64,000 nt of DNA from Gavia stellata. Taxonomy: Eukaryota; Chordata; Aves; Gaviiformes; Gaviidae. Positions 52,601-61,889 of this stretch are shown here, in pieces (position 1 is the first letter of the stretch; each line of letters begins with the position of its first letter). Below the pieces are notes generated by a model, which saw only the letters and a program-made list of their open reading frames with translations, did not search any database and had not been told where the DNA came from. Where the stretch lies: positions 6,235,034 to 6,299,033 of the forward strand of contig NC_082618.1 of the NCBI RefSeq assembly GCF_030936135.1. The letters run 5' to 3'. A program made the position numbers and the translations under genes.

Positions 52601-53735
52601 AAAAACCCTCCGCTGCTTTTTAGGGAAGGTGATGGCATGTAGGCAGGAGCCAGTGGGGCTCCACAGTGAGGGGGGACTATGAGCCACCTCTTCCTGTGGA
52701 CAGCCGAGGGTGGACCCATCTCAATATAAACCATCTCAGCAAGCAGCTAGGGAAGTCCCGGGTGGCCGGGGCCAGGCAGGGACCTTAAAAAAGGAAACAG
52801 CACACGCGGGGTGTGCATTTAGTGGTTATCTCACCATCAGCCCCAGCAAGGTAATGGAAATGCTGATCTGACTGAGACAAAGGTTTAAAAGGGAGAAGAA
52901 TAAATCAAACAAATCCTTTATAGAAAACAGACCTGACCTGGCAAAGCTGCTTTGATCACGTTCATGACTTTGGCTGCCCCAGTTGCAGCAGCCGTCCTGT
53001 CCTGTCCCGTGGGCGCTGCACATAGAACTTTCTCCCCCAGGGTCATTGATCAGCTGAAACGAGGAGAAGCACCACAGCATCAATAAAGCATCTGCAAACA
53101 CGGCTGGAAAAGCAACTCTCACCCAGGGGCGAGTGGCATTTCCAGGAGAGCTGTGCCACCAAGCGGGTGTCCCGGCGTGCCCGGCGGTGCCCATCCTGCT
53201 CCGGCAGCTCTCTCTGGCAGCCCCAGCAATGCAGTGCTCTGCGAGGCAAGGCTGGAGCTGGTTCTGAGCACGGAGGGTGATTAAGCACCGACACACTCCC
53301 AGCGGAGGCAGGGGTTTCCCCAAGAGCTGCGCGTGTTTTCTGTTCAGGGATGCAGAAAAGCCCTGGGGAGAAATGCCTGCATGGGGCAGCCATGGGGTGG
53401 CCGTGGGGTGGCCGGGGCTGCAGCATTCACCACTGTCCCCCAGAGCTGGTGGGAGATTTGGAGCCCCTGCAAATTTTTTGAAGGGGGCAATGAGAGCTCA
53501 GCCCCCAGCGGGGTCCCAAATGCCTCTGCCAGCACCCAGATTTGCCACCTTCCCCTGCACTTCTTGGCAGCGGGAGCAGGATCTGTCCCATATGTTTTGC
53601 AGGCGCCAACACCCCCCACCCCACGGGGCTCAGCCCTTCTCCCCCCCGGTGCTCCCACCACACCAGGGGTGTGGGAGGGGTGTAGGGATGAGGCAGCATT
53701 TCCTGGGGTCCTCCACCTGTATCCCCCGAATTTCC
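43616..53735. other. Intergenic, no gene seen; AT-rich blocks
   Basis: No gene that I can support. AT-rich non-repetitive blocks lie at 44130-44300, 45460-45690, 46180-46480, 47200-47500 and 49760-49870, and are candidates for conserved noncoding DNA on composition only. The remaining sequence is GC-rich with many overlapping spurious frames. Confidence 0.55.
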
Positions 53736-53739
53736 TGGA

Positions 53740-53787
53740 GGGATTTCCCCAGCCATGGGATTTCCCAGCGAGCAAGGGTGATAAAAG
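53740..53787 (+). promoter_or_regulatory. Two kappaB sites and TATA-like box
   Basis: GGGATTTCCC occurs at 53740-53749 and again at 53757-53766, both full matches to the NF-kappaB consensus, separated by seven bases. ATAAAAG follows at 53781-53787. This arrangement is typical of inflammatory chemokine promoters. It stands just before the chemokine-like exon below. Confidence 0.5.
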
Positions 53788-53835
53788 CCGGGGCCAGCAG
53801 AGCCCCAGGACCCCACGCTGCAGCGCAGGGAGAGG

Positions 53836-53908
53836 GGGCAGGCTGGTGGCCTGTCCCCAGTAGCTCTGCTCCTCGCCATGCTCTGCAGCCAAGCCCGGAG
53901 CCAGAGCT
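53836..53908 (+). pseudogene. Possible decayed chemokine exon 1
   Basis: This 73-nt window has the same length and phase as exon 1 of all the chemokine genes here and ends in a GTGAGT donor at 53909. Read in phase it gives a signal-peptide-like sequence with core PVALLLAMLC, then SQARSQS and a split codon starting with T. The first codon is GGG, not ATG, and I see no in-frame upstream ATG before the TATA-like box. An internal ATG (53878) would leave too short a leader. I found no convincing second or third exon between here and 56 kb. It may be a relic of a lost chemokine gene, or an assembly or reading-frame problem. Chance is possible. Confidence 0.4.
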
Positions 53909-55980
53909 GTGAGTGCTGGCAAGGAACCCCCCATGAAATGGGGGAAGAAAGGGAGGAAAAGGGTGTTTTTCAGCCCAGACCACATGCAGGACCAAAGGAC
54001 CCGTGGGGCCACCCCAGAGCTGAGACTGGATCCACTCATCACAGCAGTGGGTCTGCCCATGGCCTTTTGCCCTTCTCTGCAGCAAACACAGGAGGGCTGA
54101 TGAGCTGGAGGGGGGTGAAGACCAGTTTCTCCTGAATTCATCAAGAGCCACAGGACTACCTGGTTTTGCCTCTGGCCCCTCTGAACCCGCACGGATACCC
54201 CCGTCTCTGGTGCCAGGTCTGCGCAAACCCAGTAAAGCCCCATCCTAGCCAATGTGGGCAGGGAAAAGGGGAATATTCCCCCTGAGATGCAGGCGAGCCC
54301 CGCGGACCTGGGGGTGCTCAGGGGCTGCCAGCTCCAGGGGCCCAACCAGGGGTGAAAATCCCCCGTGCTCTGAAATCCCCTGTCCGCAGGGTCCGCTCAC
54401 CCCATGGGGCAGATTCCAGCGCCGGGGCTCTGGACAGAGGGCTGCTGCAGGTGCTGGGAACATCATCCTCAGAATTCCCCGGCCTGACGTGTCCCAGCAT
54501 TTTGCATAGGAGTCTTTAAACAGGGCCTTTCCCAGACCAGTAAATCCTCTTATGTTTTCCTTGTGCTTCTGTTTCATTTTCTTATTGCAGGGAACATTTC
54601 CTACCCTTAGAAGGACACATTTACCCCAGCTGCACCAGGAGGTCCTCGGCGCGTGGGAGTACGAAGGGGGATAAGAGGGAAAGGATGGATCCAGGAAGGG
54701 AAAGGCGAGCCAGGCAGTTGCCTTGGACCAGGGCTGGAGTCATCTGCTTTGCTCTGCTCCCCGGGGTCTCCCAGAGGAGAGATTAAATGGGAGGTGGGGT
54801 GATGACGGGAAGGTGCTCTGCTCTGCCAGCCAGGCATGGAAACATGAACCCCCCTTTGTCCGCACCCGCCAGCCCTGGGGCATTGCCCGGCCCCACTTGC
54901 TGCACCCCACTGTTAACCAGCTTGTGCTTCCCAAAAAATTGAGGCTGATTTCTGGGAAATGGCTTTGGAGAAGAGCAAATGGAGGGACACGTGCGATCCC
55001 ACAGTGGAGCTGGCCCCCGTTCCCATCAGGGAAGGTTCCTGCCCCGACCAGCACCCCATGCCCTCCCCAGCCGGGTCTCCAGGGCAGGGCTGCACTGCAG
55101 CCCAGGGTGGCCAAAACACCGGCAAGGTGCCACCAGCGTCCCCAGCCCCAGGGGACGTGGCTGCCCACACAGCCAGGCTGGCAGGGATGCTCATCTGCAT
55201 CTCCCCGCTGCTTCCCAACATCCGCCAGCTGCCGGCAGCTGGGATGAGCCCTGGGATTTGCCGGCACTGGGGAGAGAGGGGACTTTTGGACAGCTGCAGC
55301 CAGGCAAAATCCACTGGGGAAGCCTCAAACTGGCCTCTGCCTTTGCCAGCTCAGCACGGCCAAGAACACGAATTGCTGCTTTGGCGCCAGGGGAAGGGAA
55401 GAAGAGCCACCTGCCCAGTCTCTCCCAGCCCTGACAGGCCCCAAACACCCCCAAAACCAGCACAGAGCTGTGTACATGCCTGGTGCAACCAAACAGAAGC
55501 TGTTTCTCTATGGCTTTTTTTTTTTTGGGGGGGGAGGTATTTGGCCATTTACCCCCTGGGCTGGGATGCAAAGCAATGGGATGCAAAATTTTGCAGTGCA
55601 AGGGAAGGACATGGACTGTCGGGAGCATGTGCGGCTGCTGGGGATGCTGAGCATGGCCCTGGTCCCATCCAAGGGAGATCCTCAGACCCTCTTGCCCTCC
55701 CCAGGGCTCCTGTCATGGAGCATGCAGCCTGCCTGGGGCATCCAAACTTTGGGATCAACCCGGCCACTGGCCCTAATGCTGGAGGCAGGATCTCAGGAAA
55801 GATCCCAAGCCCATCCAGAGCCAAAAGCACAGCCCAGGAGCAGGTTTTTCTCTTCCCAGGGCTGTGCTGGGAAGGGATGAGTATTGCTCACCCTCTGTGC
55901 TTTGGGACGTGGCGGGGGACCAGGTCCTCCCCCTGCCCACGCAACCACTGGCCCTGGGGGAAGCCAGCCCCACTGCTCCC
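53909..55980. other. Gap before the first intact chemokine, no gene seen
   Basis: I searched for a CC-containing exon followed by a GTGAGT donor and found nothing convincing. The only in-frame Cys-Cys-Phe reading, near 55374, lacks the later conserved residues. Confidence 0.5.
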
Positions 55981-55982
55981 CC

Positions 55983-55989
55983 ATAAAAA
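55983..55989 (+). promoter_or_regulatory. TATA-like box of first chemokine
   Basis: ATAAAAA, 81 nt upstream of the ATG. The start of transcription would then lie near 56013. Confidence 0.6.
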
Positions 55990-56063
55990 CAGCCCGACAG
56001 CCCTGACCCCGGCAGACGGCAGCTCTGCCCCGGCACCACTGAGCTGCCCTCCCACAGCTCGGC

Positions 56064-56721
56064 ATGGCGAAGGTGGACGGGGTGGTCTGCACCCTCCTCC
56101 TCCTCACCGTGCTGTGCTGCCAGAGCTTGGCTCAGAGTGAGTACTGCTGCCCGCTCTGTCCCCGCGGGCTAGGGGACGGGGACAGTACCCAGGGCTGCAG
56201 GGATGGGTTTGCTTTGTGCATGGCGTGCAGGGGGGCAATCCCCAAAAAGCCACCATGCCCATGGCAGGAGGGCTGAGATGGGAGGTGAGGGTCTCCAGGC
56301 TAAGCCGAGCTTGTGCTGTCCCCCCAGGAGCCCCAGCCGTGCCGGACAAGTGCTGCTTCAACTTCCAGACAAGAAGGATCAAGAGAGACAACGTCATCGC
56401 CTGCTACCCCACCAGCCCCGAGTGCCCGCACCAGGCTGTGATGTGAGTACCCTAAACCCAGCCCTGTGGGGTAAAGCCCCTCTAGACCCTGCCAGACCCC
56501 GTGCCTTGCTTTGGTGGGTCCAATCCTGATCGTCTGTGCTTCCGAGCCCTTCGGAAACTCAGCGCCAGAGTCCCCGTACCATCACCCTGCTAACCCCGTC
56601 TTCTCTCTGCCCCAGCTTCAGGGTGAGGAGCGGGAAGGAGATCTGTGCCCAGGCAAGCAGGGCCTGGGTGAAGAGGTACCAGCAGAGCTTCCAAGTCAGC
56701 TCCTTCTCCATCCCCAGCTAG
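56064..56721 (+). CDS. CC chemokine, MCP/CCL1-like (gene A)
   Basis: Secreted CC chemokine, expected to signal to leukocytes through a CC chemokine receptor. Exons are 56064-56136, 56328-56442 and 56616-56721 (stop TAG 56719-56721), with phases 1 and 2, giving 97 residues. The signal peptide is about 1-24 (core TLLLLTVLC, ending SLAQ). The mature protein has the adjacent pair Cys33-Cys34, then Cys57 and Cys73, plus the family run AVIFRVRSGKEIC and an amphipathic C-terminal helix (AWVKRYQQ). An extra Cys50 sits just before Tyr51, as in human CCL1, but there is no sixth Cys in the tail to pair with it. It is the chemokine nearest TMEM132E, the place CCL1 occupies in human. CCL1 orthology is therefore possible but unproven, and MCP-type relatives fit nearly as well. 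The ATG has G at -3 and +4. Confidence 0.95.
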
Positions 56722-57122
56722 CGGGGTGGCCGGAGGCAGTGCGGGGAGTCCCCTCCACAGGGGACAGGACACTGTGAAGGTGACCCCTTTGCAGAGGTGG
56801 CTGCAGGGACACCACATCTGGATATATAGCAGCTCACTGGGGACATCCTCCCCATCACGCTGTGACGACCCTCACCACCTCCCCAAAGGCAAAGGGCCTT
56901 TGTCATCCCCGACATCCCACCGGGATGGGGTGTGCCGACCCCGCAGGGTGGTGGGGTCCAGACCCGCTGCCAGCCCCCACGCTCTCAGCCCTGCTTTGCA
57001 TGCAGGCAGCTGCCTGTACCACTCGCAGGCAGCAGTGAGGCTGCGCTCGCCAGCCTGGCAGCAGCAGAAGGGTTAAGGGGGAACAGCTGCATGGTTATTT
57101 TTTGTACAACACACTGAACAGA

Positions 57123-57128
57123 ATTAAA
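57123..57128 (+). terminator. Poly(A) signal (ATTAAA) of gene A
   Basis: ATTAAA, 402 nt past the stop codon, is the only near-consensus hexamer I saw in a suitable place. Confidence 0.5.
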
Positions 57129-57155
57129 CGTGATCTCACGCATGCAAACATCTGG

Positions 57156-57206
57156 CTGTGCAAGTGTCTTGGGAGCAGGCAGATCCTGTGCAAGTGTCTT
57201 GGGAGC
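57156..57206 (+). repeat. 21-bp direct repeat, period 30
   Basis: CTGTGCAAGTGTCTTGGGAGC occurs exactly at 57156-57176 and 57186-57206, just past the poly(A) signal of gene A. Confidence 0.9.
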
Positions 57207-57209
57207 GGG

Positions 57210-57880
57210 CTTTCCTACCGGGATGTTAAATCACATCTGTAAGTGCTGGGGTCAGTATGGAGCCGGGAAGAGCCAAAGCTCCAACCATGTCTCTGTGAGG
57301 GGGTGTGGGGGGGTGCATGGGGCCAAACCATGTCCACACAGGCTTTGGGGAAGCCACCAGTGAGAAGGTCAAGAAGCAGGCACAGCCCGTGAGGAGGGGG
57401 CTTCCCATGCTCCTCGTCAGCCATCCTAACAACTGGAGACCCCAGCCCAAATTCAATCAGATCTGCCCCTGAAGGATGCCTGGTCGGGCCCCACTGACAG
57501 CCCACACTCCGGGGATGCCACGAGGAGATATGATGGGCACTGCCACTGTGACAGGCACCATGATGGACACAGCCACCGCGATGGGCAGCTAGCAATGGGT
57601 CTCAAAGTGGGCAGGGGTGAGCCTGGCCACTGCCAAGCCACTCACTCCGGTGCAAAACTGCAAGAGAGGCATCGCAGCTGAGCTGACAAGAGGTGGTTTT
57701 TGAAAATAAACATGCCGGGCGTTTGGCAATCACGAGCATCATCCTGTGTGGTTTGTTGGCGGCAACAACCAAACCTAAAATAGACTGACGGCCCCGGCGC
57801 ATCACCAGTGGTGCAGAGCTGCCGGCTGCTTGCCATACTTTCCAGCAGCCCTCGGGTACCGCAGGGGCTGGAGGGGCTAG
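57210..57880. other. Intergenic between genes A and B
   Basis: I see no gene, RNA or mobile element in this stretch. Confidence 0.6.
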
Positions 57881-57885
57881 GAGAA

Positions 57886-57987
57886 GGAATTTCCATTCAC
57901 CGGTTGCCCTTTATCAATATCTCCGGGCGGTTCTTTCCCCGGGGAGAGTCCAGAGCTGTCATGGAAAGCCTGGCCGGGGTGTATATC
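57886..57987 (+). promoter_or_regulatory. Candidate promoter of gene B
   Basis: A kappaB-like GGAATTTCC lies at 57886-57894 and a TATA-like TATATC at 57982-57987, 97 nt before the ATG. Spacing to the ATG is nearly the same as in gene C. These are motif matches only. Confidence 0.45.
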
Positions 57988-58083
57988 ATGCTGAGGTGCA
58001 GGCAGGAGAGGCAGGTAGCTCTTGGTGGCTCTGAGGCAGCAAGAACTGCTGGCTGCTGGTGCTGATCGAGCCCTGGGTTGGAC

Positions 58084-59191
58084 ATGAAGGTCTTCTCCTT
58101 GGCCTTGCTGACCCTGCTGCTGCTGGCTATCTGGGCTGAAAGCGAGGGTGTGTCCTGTAAGTACTGCACCGAGCCTTTCCCCACAGTTGCCCCGGTTCCG
58201 TCCCCAGCTCCTCCACTGATGGGGTTTTGGGGGGTCGGGGAGGGGGACTATAGCTTCAAATCCTGCTTCTGCCATGGGTTTGGAGGGCTGAGGGGCATCA
58301 CCAGCTGCCCAAGAACGGGGCTGTCCTGGTCTCATCCAGAATGAGTAAAAATAGGCTTGGGGATGGCTTCAGCCCCAGCACCCTGGCTGGGGAGCTCAGT
58401 AATAACCCCCTGCAAGCAGGGAAACGGGGGGCTTCTACCCTGGGGCAAAGCAGCACCACTGGGGATGTGAGAGGGGACCCCCTGTAGTGGGACGGAGCAG
58501 GGGAGCACCCAGACCCCTCATGCCAGGTGTGAGAGACCACCAAACCCTCTTGCCTCCTCTCAGTCCGCAGCCCCTACAGCGCATGCTGCTACAAGGAGAT
58601 GTTCATCCAGCAGAAAATCCCTGCCTTCCTCATCACGAGCTACCAGAGGACGCCTTCCCACTGCTCCCGCAAGGCCGTGCGGTGAGTACCCCCAGCCCCC
58701 TCCCGGCCATCCTCCCTGGCACCCCACTCCTCACCCTCGCTTGCCCACCTTCCCTACCAGTTGTTCTGCCTTCAGGGATCCCCCAAAACAAGCCACCCCC
58801 AAAAGGGTGCCATGGGTGGGGGTGCCCTGCCCTGGCTCTTCACATGCACCTCCCTCCTCACTGCTTTACCCAAATAGCCCCAAAATCCCCCGTTTCAGAT
58901 GCCAGCCAGAAAAACGGGAAGGAAGCCGAGGTTTCAGAGACTGCTAAAAGTCAGCACTTTGGGGGGATGCGGGGGGCAGGATGCCGCAGGCATCCCCAGG
59001 CTGGTGAGGGAACGCCAGGGCACAGCCGGATTCTACACCCCCCCAGCTAACACAGCCCCTCTCTCCCCCTTAGTGTGGAGCTGCTGAAGGGGAAGAAGGT
59101 CTGTGTGGACCCGAAAGAGGGCTGGTTCCAGAAGTACCAGCAGCAGAAAAAGTACCAGCAGCAGCAGAAGTCAACCAGCACCTCCACATGA
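58084..59191 (+). CDS. CC chemokine, MCP-like with Gln-rich tail (gene B)
   Basis: Exons are 58084-58156, 58564-58681 and 59074-59191 (TGA 59189-59191), phases 1 and 2, giving 102 residues. The signal peptide (core LALLTLLLLAIW) should be cut after about residue 22-24. The mature part has the pair Cys32-Cys33, then Cys58 and Cys74, with family marks RKAV and GKKVCVDPKEGW. The spacing between the second and third Cys is 25 residues, two more than in genes A and C, so the N-loop or 30s loop is longer. The C-terminal helix runs into a Lys/Gln-rich tail with a repeated KYQQQ unit and ends STSTST. It is transcribed in the same direction as gene A, about 1.4 kb further on. I assign it to the CC family with confidence. 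A one-to-one orthologue cannot be named from sequence alone. Confidence 0.95.
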
Positions 59192-59210
59192 AACTGCCTT
59201 CCATATAAGC

Positions 59211-59329
59211 TCTATTTATTTGCATCCCACAATTATCTGTATGTTCTCGTCTCGTTAAGTTATGGAGCCGACTCTCCCCTGCTGTCGCCCCCTCCACACT
59301 ACTAAACATCCCTCGATGGGTTTAATAAA
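59211..59329 (+). terminator. 3' UTR of gene B: AU-rich element and poly(A) signal
   Basis: TATTTATTT at 59213-59221 matches the core of an AU-rich mRNA-decay element. AATAAA at 59324-59329 is the poly(A) signal, 133 nt past the stop codon. Confidence 0.65.
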
Positions 59330-59339
59330 ACATCTTGTG

Positions 59340-60080
59340 CAGACCTGCAGCTGGAGTGAGATGATGTAAATCCTGGGGGAGAAAACAGGGGTCAAAGGGG
59401 TTTAAGGATGCCCTGGGCAGTGGCCCGCCCAGTGGGATGCAGATTGAGGCAGGGGTAAAGGCAGGCGCAGGCTGGCAATGGGAGAAAGGTTGGGTTTGGG
59501 GGGGGCTTTTGAGGGTCGCTTTGGTTTTCTCCCAGCTGGATCAAGCAGTTAAACGGGGGTGGCTGCAGAAGGAGTGGTGCTTGGAGGTTTAGCACCGTCC
59601 TTCAGCCCTGGCCAGACCCCACCGATGGGCACCCAGGGGGGTGACCCTCCTTGTGCCGGGGGGCTCCAGGTCCCCGGTACTCATCTTGTCTCATGGGAAA
59701 ATCCTCCCACAGCCCCTAGAGCCCATACACCCACCGCAGCAAAGAAGAAATTGAAAACGAAGATGCTTTTGGGCAGGTTTCCAGCAAGTGCAGGGAGCCT
59801 ACTCCGGCCACGCAGGTTGGGAGCTAACTCTGTATCCCTGCTGTGACCGGTGGAGCAGGGTGAGAAGTGGTATTTGTGGCAAAACTGGGGATAAGTTGGG
59901 ATTTGACTCCTGGCAGTGGTTTTCTGCCAGCAATAGCGGCAGTGGCTGGGGGTGTCCGTGCCATGGCACCTGAGCTGGGCTGGGCTGTCCGCCCGCAGAG
60001 CAGCTCCGCAGCCCCCCGACACAGGGATGCTGCTGGGGCTGTTGCAAAGCAAATCCCTGCCCGGAGCTTGCTGGTGTTGC
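59340..60080. other. Intergenic between genes B and C
   Basis: No gene or repeat that I recognise. The left end of the inverted duplication may lie in this stretch, because the mirror copy runs past the window edge. Confidence 0.55.
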
Positions 60081-60262
60081 TTCACGGCTGCCTGCTCGGG
60101 CTTGCCATCAGGGCTCCGGCCATGGAGCTTCGTGCCCCAGCCTGGCTCCTGGCCGGTGGGGTCCTGGCAGCAGCGGCAGGGTCGGTGTCGTGGGGGTTTG
60201 GGCTGCGGCCGGTCCTCGCCGGGCACCCAGATGGAATCTGAAAGTCGCAGCCCTGTGGCCGG

Positions 60263-60397
60263 CACTTCCTCTGCTGCCGTTTCCTTGCCTTCTCCAGCTC
60301 AGCAAAACTGGAGGATCCTGACATAATTTCCCCACTATGACGCACTCCTTTTCTTTCCTTGAAACCCTGCGCCCGCCCAGCGGCCGGGGAATAAAAG
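60263..60397 (+). promoter_or_regulatory. Promoter of gene C
   Basis: An ETS/PU.1-type site (minus strand AGAGGAAGTG, 60263-60272), a GGGGAAATTA half-kappaB (minus strand, 60324-60333), a TGACGCA element near 60337 and a TATA box ATAAAAG at 60391-60397 stand in order before the ATG at 60494. The same set occurs in mirror form before gene D. Motif matches only, except that the TATA position is convincing. Confidence 0.5.
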
Positions 60398-60493
60398 GAG
60401 GGCATCGCCACAGGGGCCGAGCAGTGTGCAGAAGAGAGCCTGCAACCCCCCAGCTCCAGCCCCGCTCGCAGACCCCTCGGCCCCTGCAGCACC

Positions 60494-61254
60494 ATGGAGG
60501 TCCCCGCAGCCACCCTGGTCGCCCTCCTCCTCGTGGCCACCTGCTCCCCGTCCAAGGCCCATCTCGGTGAGTCCGGCATCGCCGCCCGCTCCTGGGACTG
60601 CGCGTACCATGGCTCCGCGGGAGCTTCCGGGGCCGCCGGAGAGCCCCATCCCCATCAGCAAGGACCCTCGTGGCTGTGGGGAGGGCTGGGAGCAGGAGAC
60701 CGCTGCCAATGCTGGGACTCAGGCTTGGGGCCAGGCGTCTCCTGGGGGGCCACCGCCAGGGAACAAGACGCAAGGAGGGGGGCGGGAGATGGGGAACCCC
60801 AAGAGCCGGTGGGGCCAGAGCCTCTGCTGTAGCCTGGGGTCTCACCAGGGCTGTCTGTCCGTCTCTCTGCCCTCACAGACGGTGTCCCCACCTCCTGCTG
60901 CTTCAGCTACCACCAGCGCCCCGTCCCGCGGGGCCTCATCGCCTCCACCTACATCACCAGCAGCAGCTGCACCCAGCCGGGCGTGATGTGAGTACCCACC
61001 GCTGCCGGGGGCTTGGGGTGCCATGGGCGGTGTAGTGCCCCGAGGGTGGCCGGGGGGCAGTGGGACACGGCCGGGGACACCCAGGGCACTGCCGGCGGTA
61101 CCCAGCGCAGGCACCCCGCTGCCCCGGCCGAGCGCCCCAACGCGGGTTTTCTCCTGGCAGCCTGGTCACCAAGAAGAAGAAGGAGCTGTGCGCGGACCCC
61201 GAGGCGTCCTGGGTGCAGGCGCATCTGAAGCACTTCCAGACCCTGAAGAACTGA
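60494..61254 (+). CDS. CC chemokine, MIP-1-like (gene C)
   Basis: Exons are 60494-60566, 60879-60987 and 61161-61254 (TGA 61252-61254), phases 1 and 2, giving 91 residues, with an ACC-ATG-G start context. The signal peptide is about 1-22 (core ATLVALLLVATC). The mature protein starts near His23 and carries PTSCCFSYHQRPVPRGLI with Cys31-Cys32, then Cys55 and Cys71. It also has the TKKKKELCADPEASWVQ block typical of the MIP-1/RANTES group, and a short helix ending QTLKN. The Lys-rich segment just before Cys71 is a likely glycosaminoglycan-binding site by family analogy. It probably attracts leukocytes through a CCR1/CCR5-type receptor, which is inference. It differs clearly from genes A and B. 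Gene D encodes the same protein. Confidence 0.95.
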
Positions 61255-61373
61255 CCCTTCCCCGCTGCCACCCGCGGTGCCCCCGGCACTACCCCCGGCG
61301 GGCTTGGCTTCCAGCCCCAGGCGCGCAAGAGACTACGTGAACTGCAGCCTGCTTCAACGGGAAAAATTATTCT

Positions 61374-61533
61374 ATTTAACTTATTTCAGAGAAACTAAAT
61401 ATTTTTGCTAAGAAAAGAGAAAATACAAAAATAATTTAAACTCTATTCAAATGATAATTTAAAGCAAAAAATAATTTAAACTATATCAATATGCCTGTTA
61501 ACAAAGAGTCAGGAGTTTTGATGCCTAAATAAA
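61374..61533 (+). terminator. 3' UTR of gene C: AU-rich stretch and poly(A) signal
   Basis: The UTR is strongly AU-rich from about 61365 to 61500, with an ATTTA at 61374-61378 and several AATTTAAA units, as in short-lived cytokine mRNAs. AATAAA is at 61528-61533. Confidence 0.7.
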
Positions 61534-61889
61534 GTGTTTGTGCAATCAACCCTTTTGGGTGTCTCTGAGGTCCCCGCTGGAGCCCCGACGGAGGAGAAGG
61601 GACCCACGGGGAGCCCCTTGCGCTCCCCATGCCCTGGGTTCGTGCTCCCCTCTGGGCAGAGCGGCCTCCGCCCCCCAGCACCTCCCACAGTGCTTCCCCC
61701 TCCCCAGCCTGGGTCCAGCAGCAATGCCACACAGCATGTCCCCAAGAGGTGACACCAGCATCTCACTGGGGCTGCCGGTGCCGGCTCCTCTTTGGGACAT
61801 GGCCTGGCAGCACCCGTGGTGCCAACAGGAGGGTCGGGCTCACTGGGGAGGCTCTTGCCCTGCAGAACTCGGGCACATCAGCAAACCCA

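Larger units (their letters stand above)
60081..61889 (+). repeat. Left arm of large inverted duplication
   Basis: The sequence is the reverse complement of 62192-64000. Mirror positions sum to 124081 at every point I tested (start codons, splice sites, stop codons, poly(A) signals, both ends), so there are no net indels. I noted about a dozen substitutions, clustered in the promoter flank (about 60147-60425), intron 1 (about 60783) and the 3' flank (about 61520-61661). The arm ends sharply after GCAAACCCA at 61889. Its left end is unknown. Confidence 0.97.

Noticed and set aside
53344-54345. A 333-codon minus-strand open frame
   Set aside because: No family signature. It overlaps several other open frames and covers the kappaB/TATA/ghost-exon stretch on the opposite strand.
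55360-55490. A Cys-Cys-Phe reading after an acceptor-like CAG, considered as exon 2 of the ghost chemokine
   Set aside because: The acceptor phase does not fit the Cys-Cys frame, the third Cys is missing and no donor follows in the right place.
54959-56140. A 393-codon open frame running into exon 1 of chemokine gene A
   Set aside because: It overlaps the promoter and first exon of gene A in another frame, and its composition is that of GC-rich random sequence.
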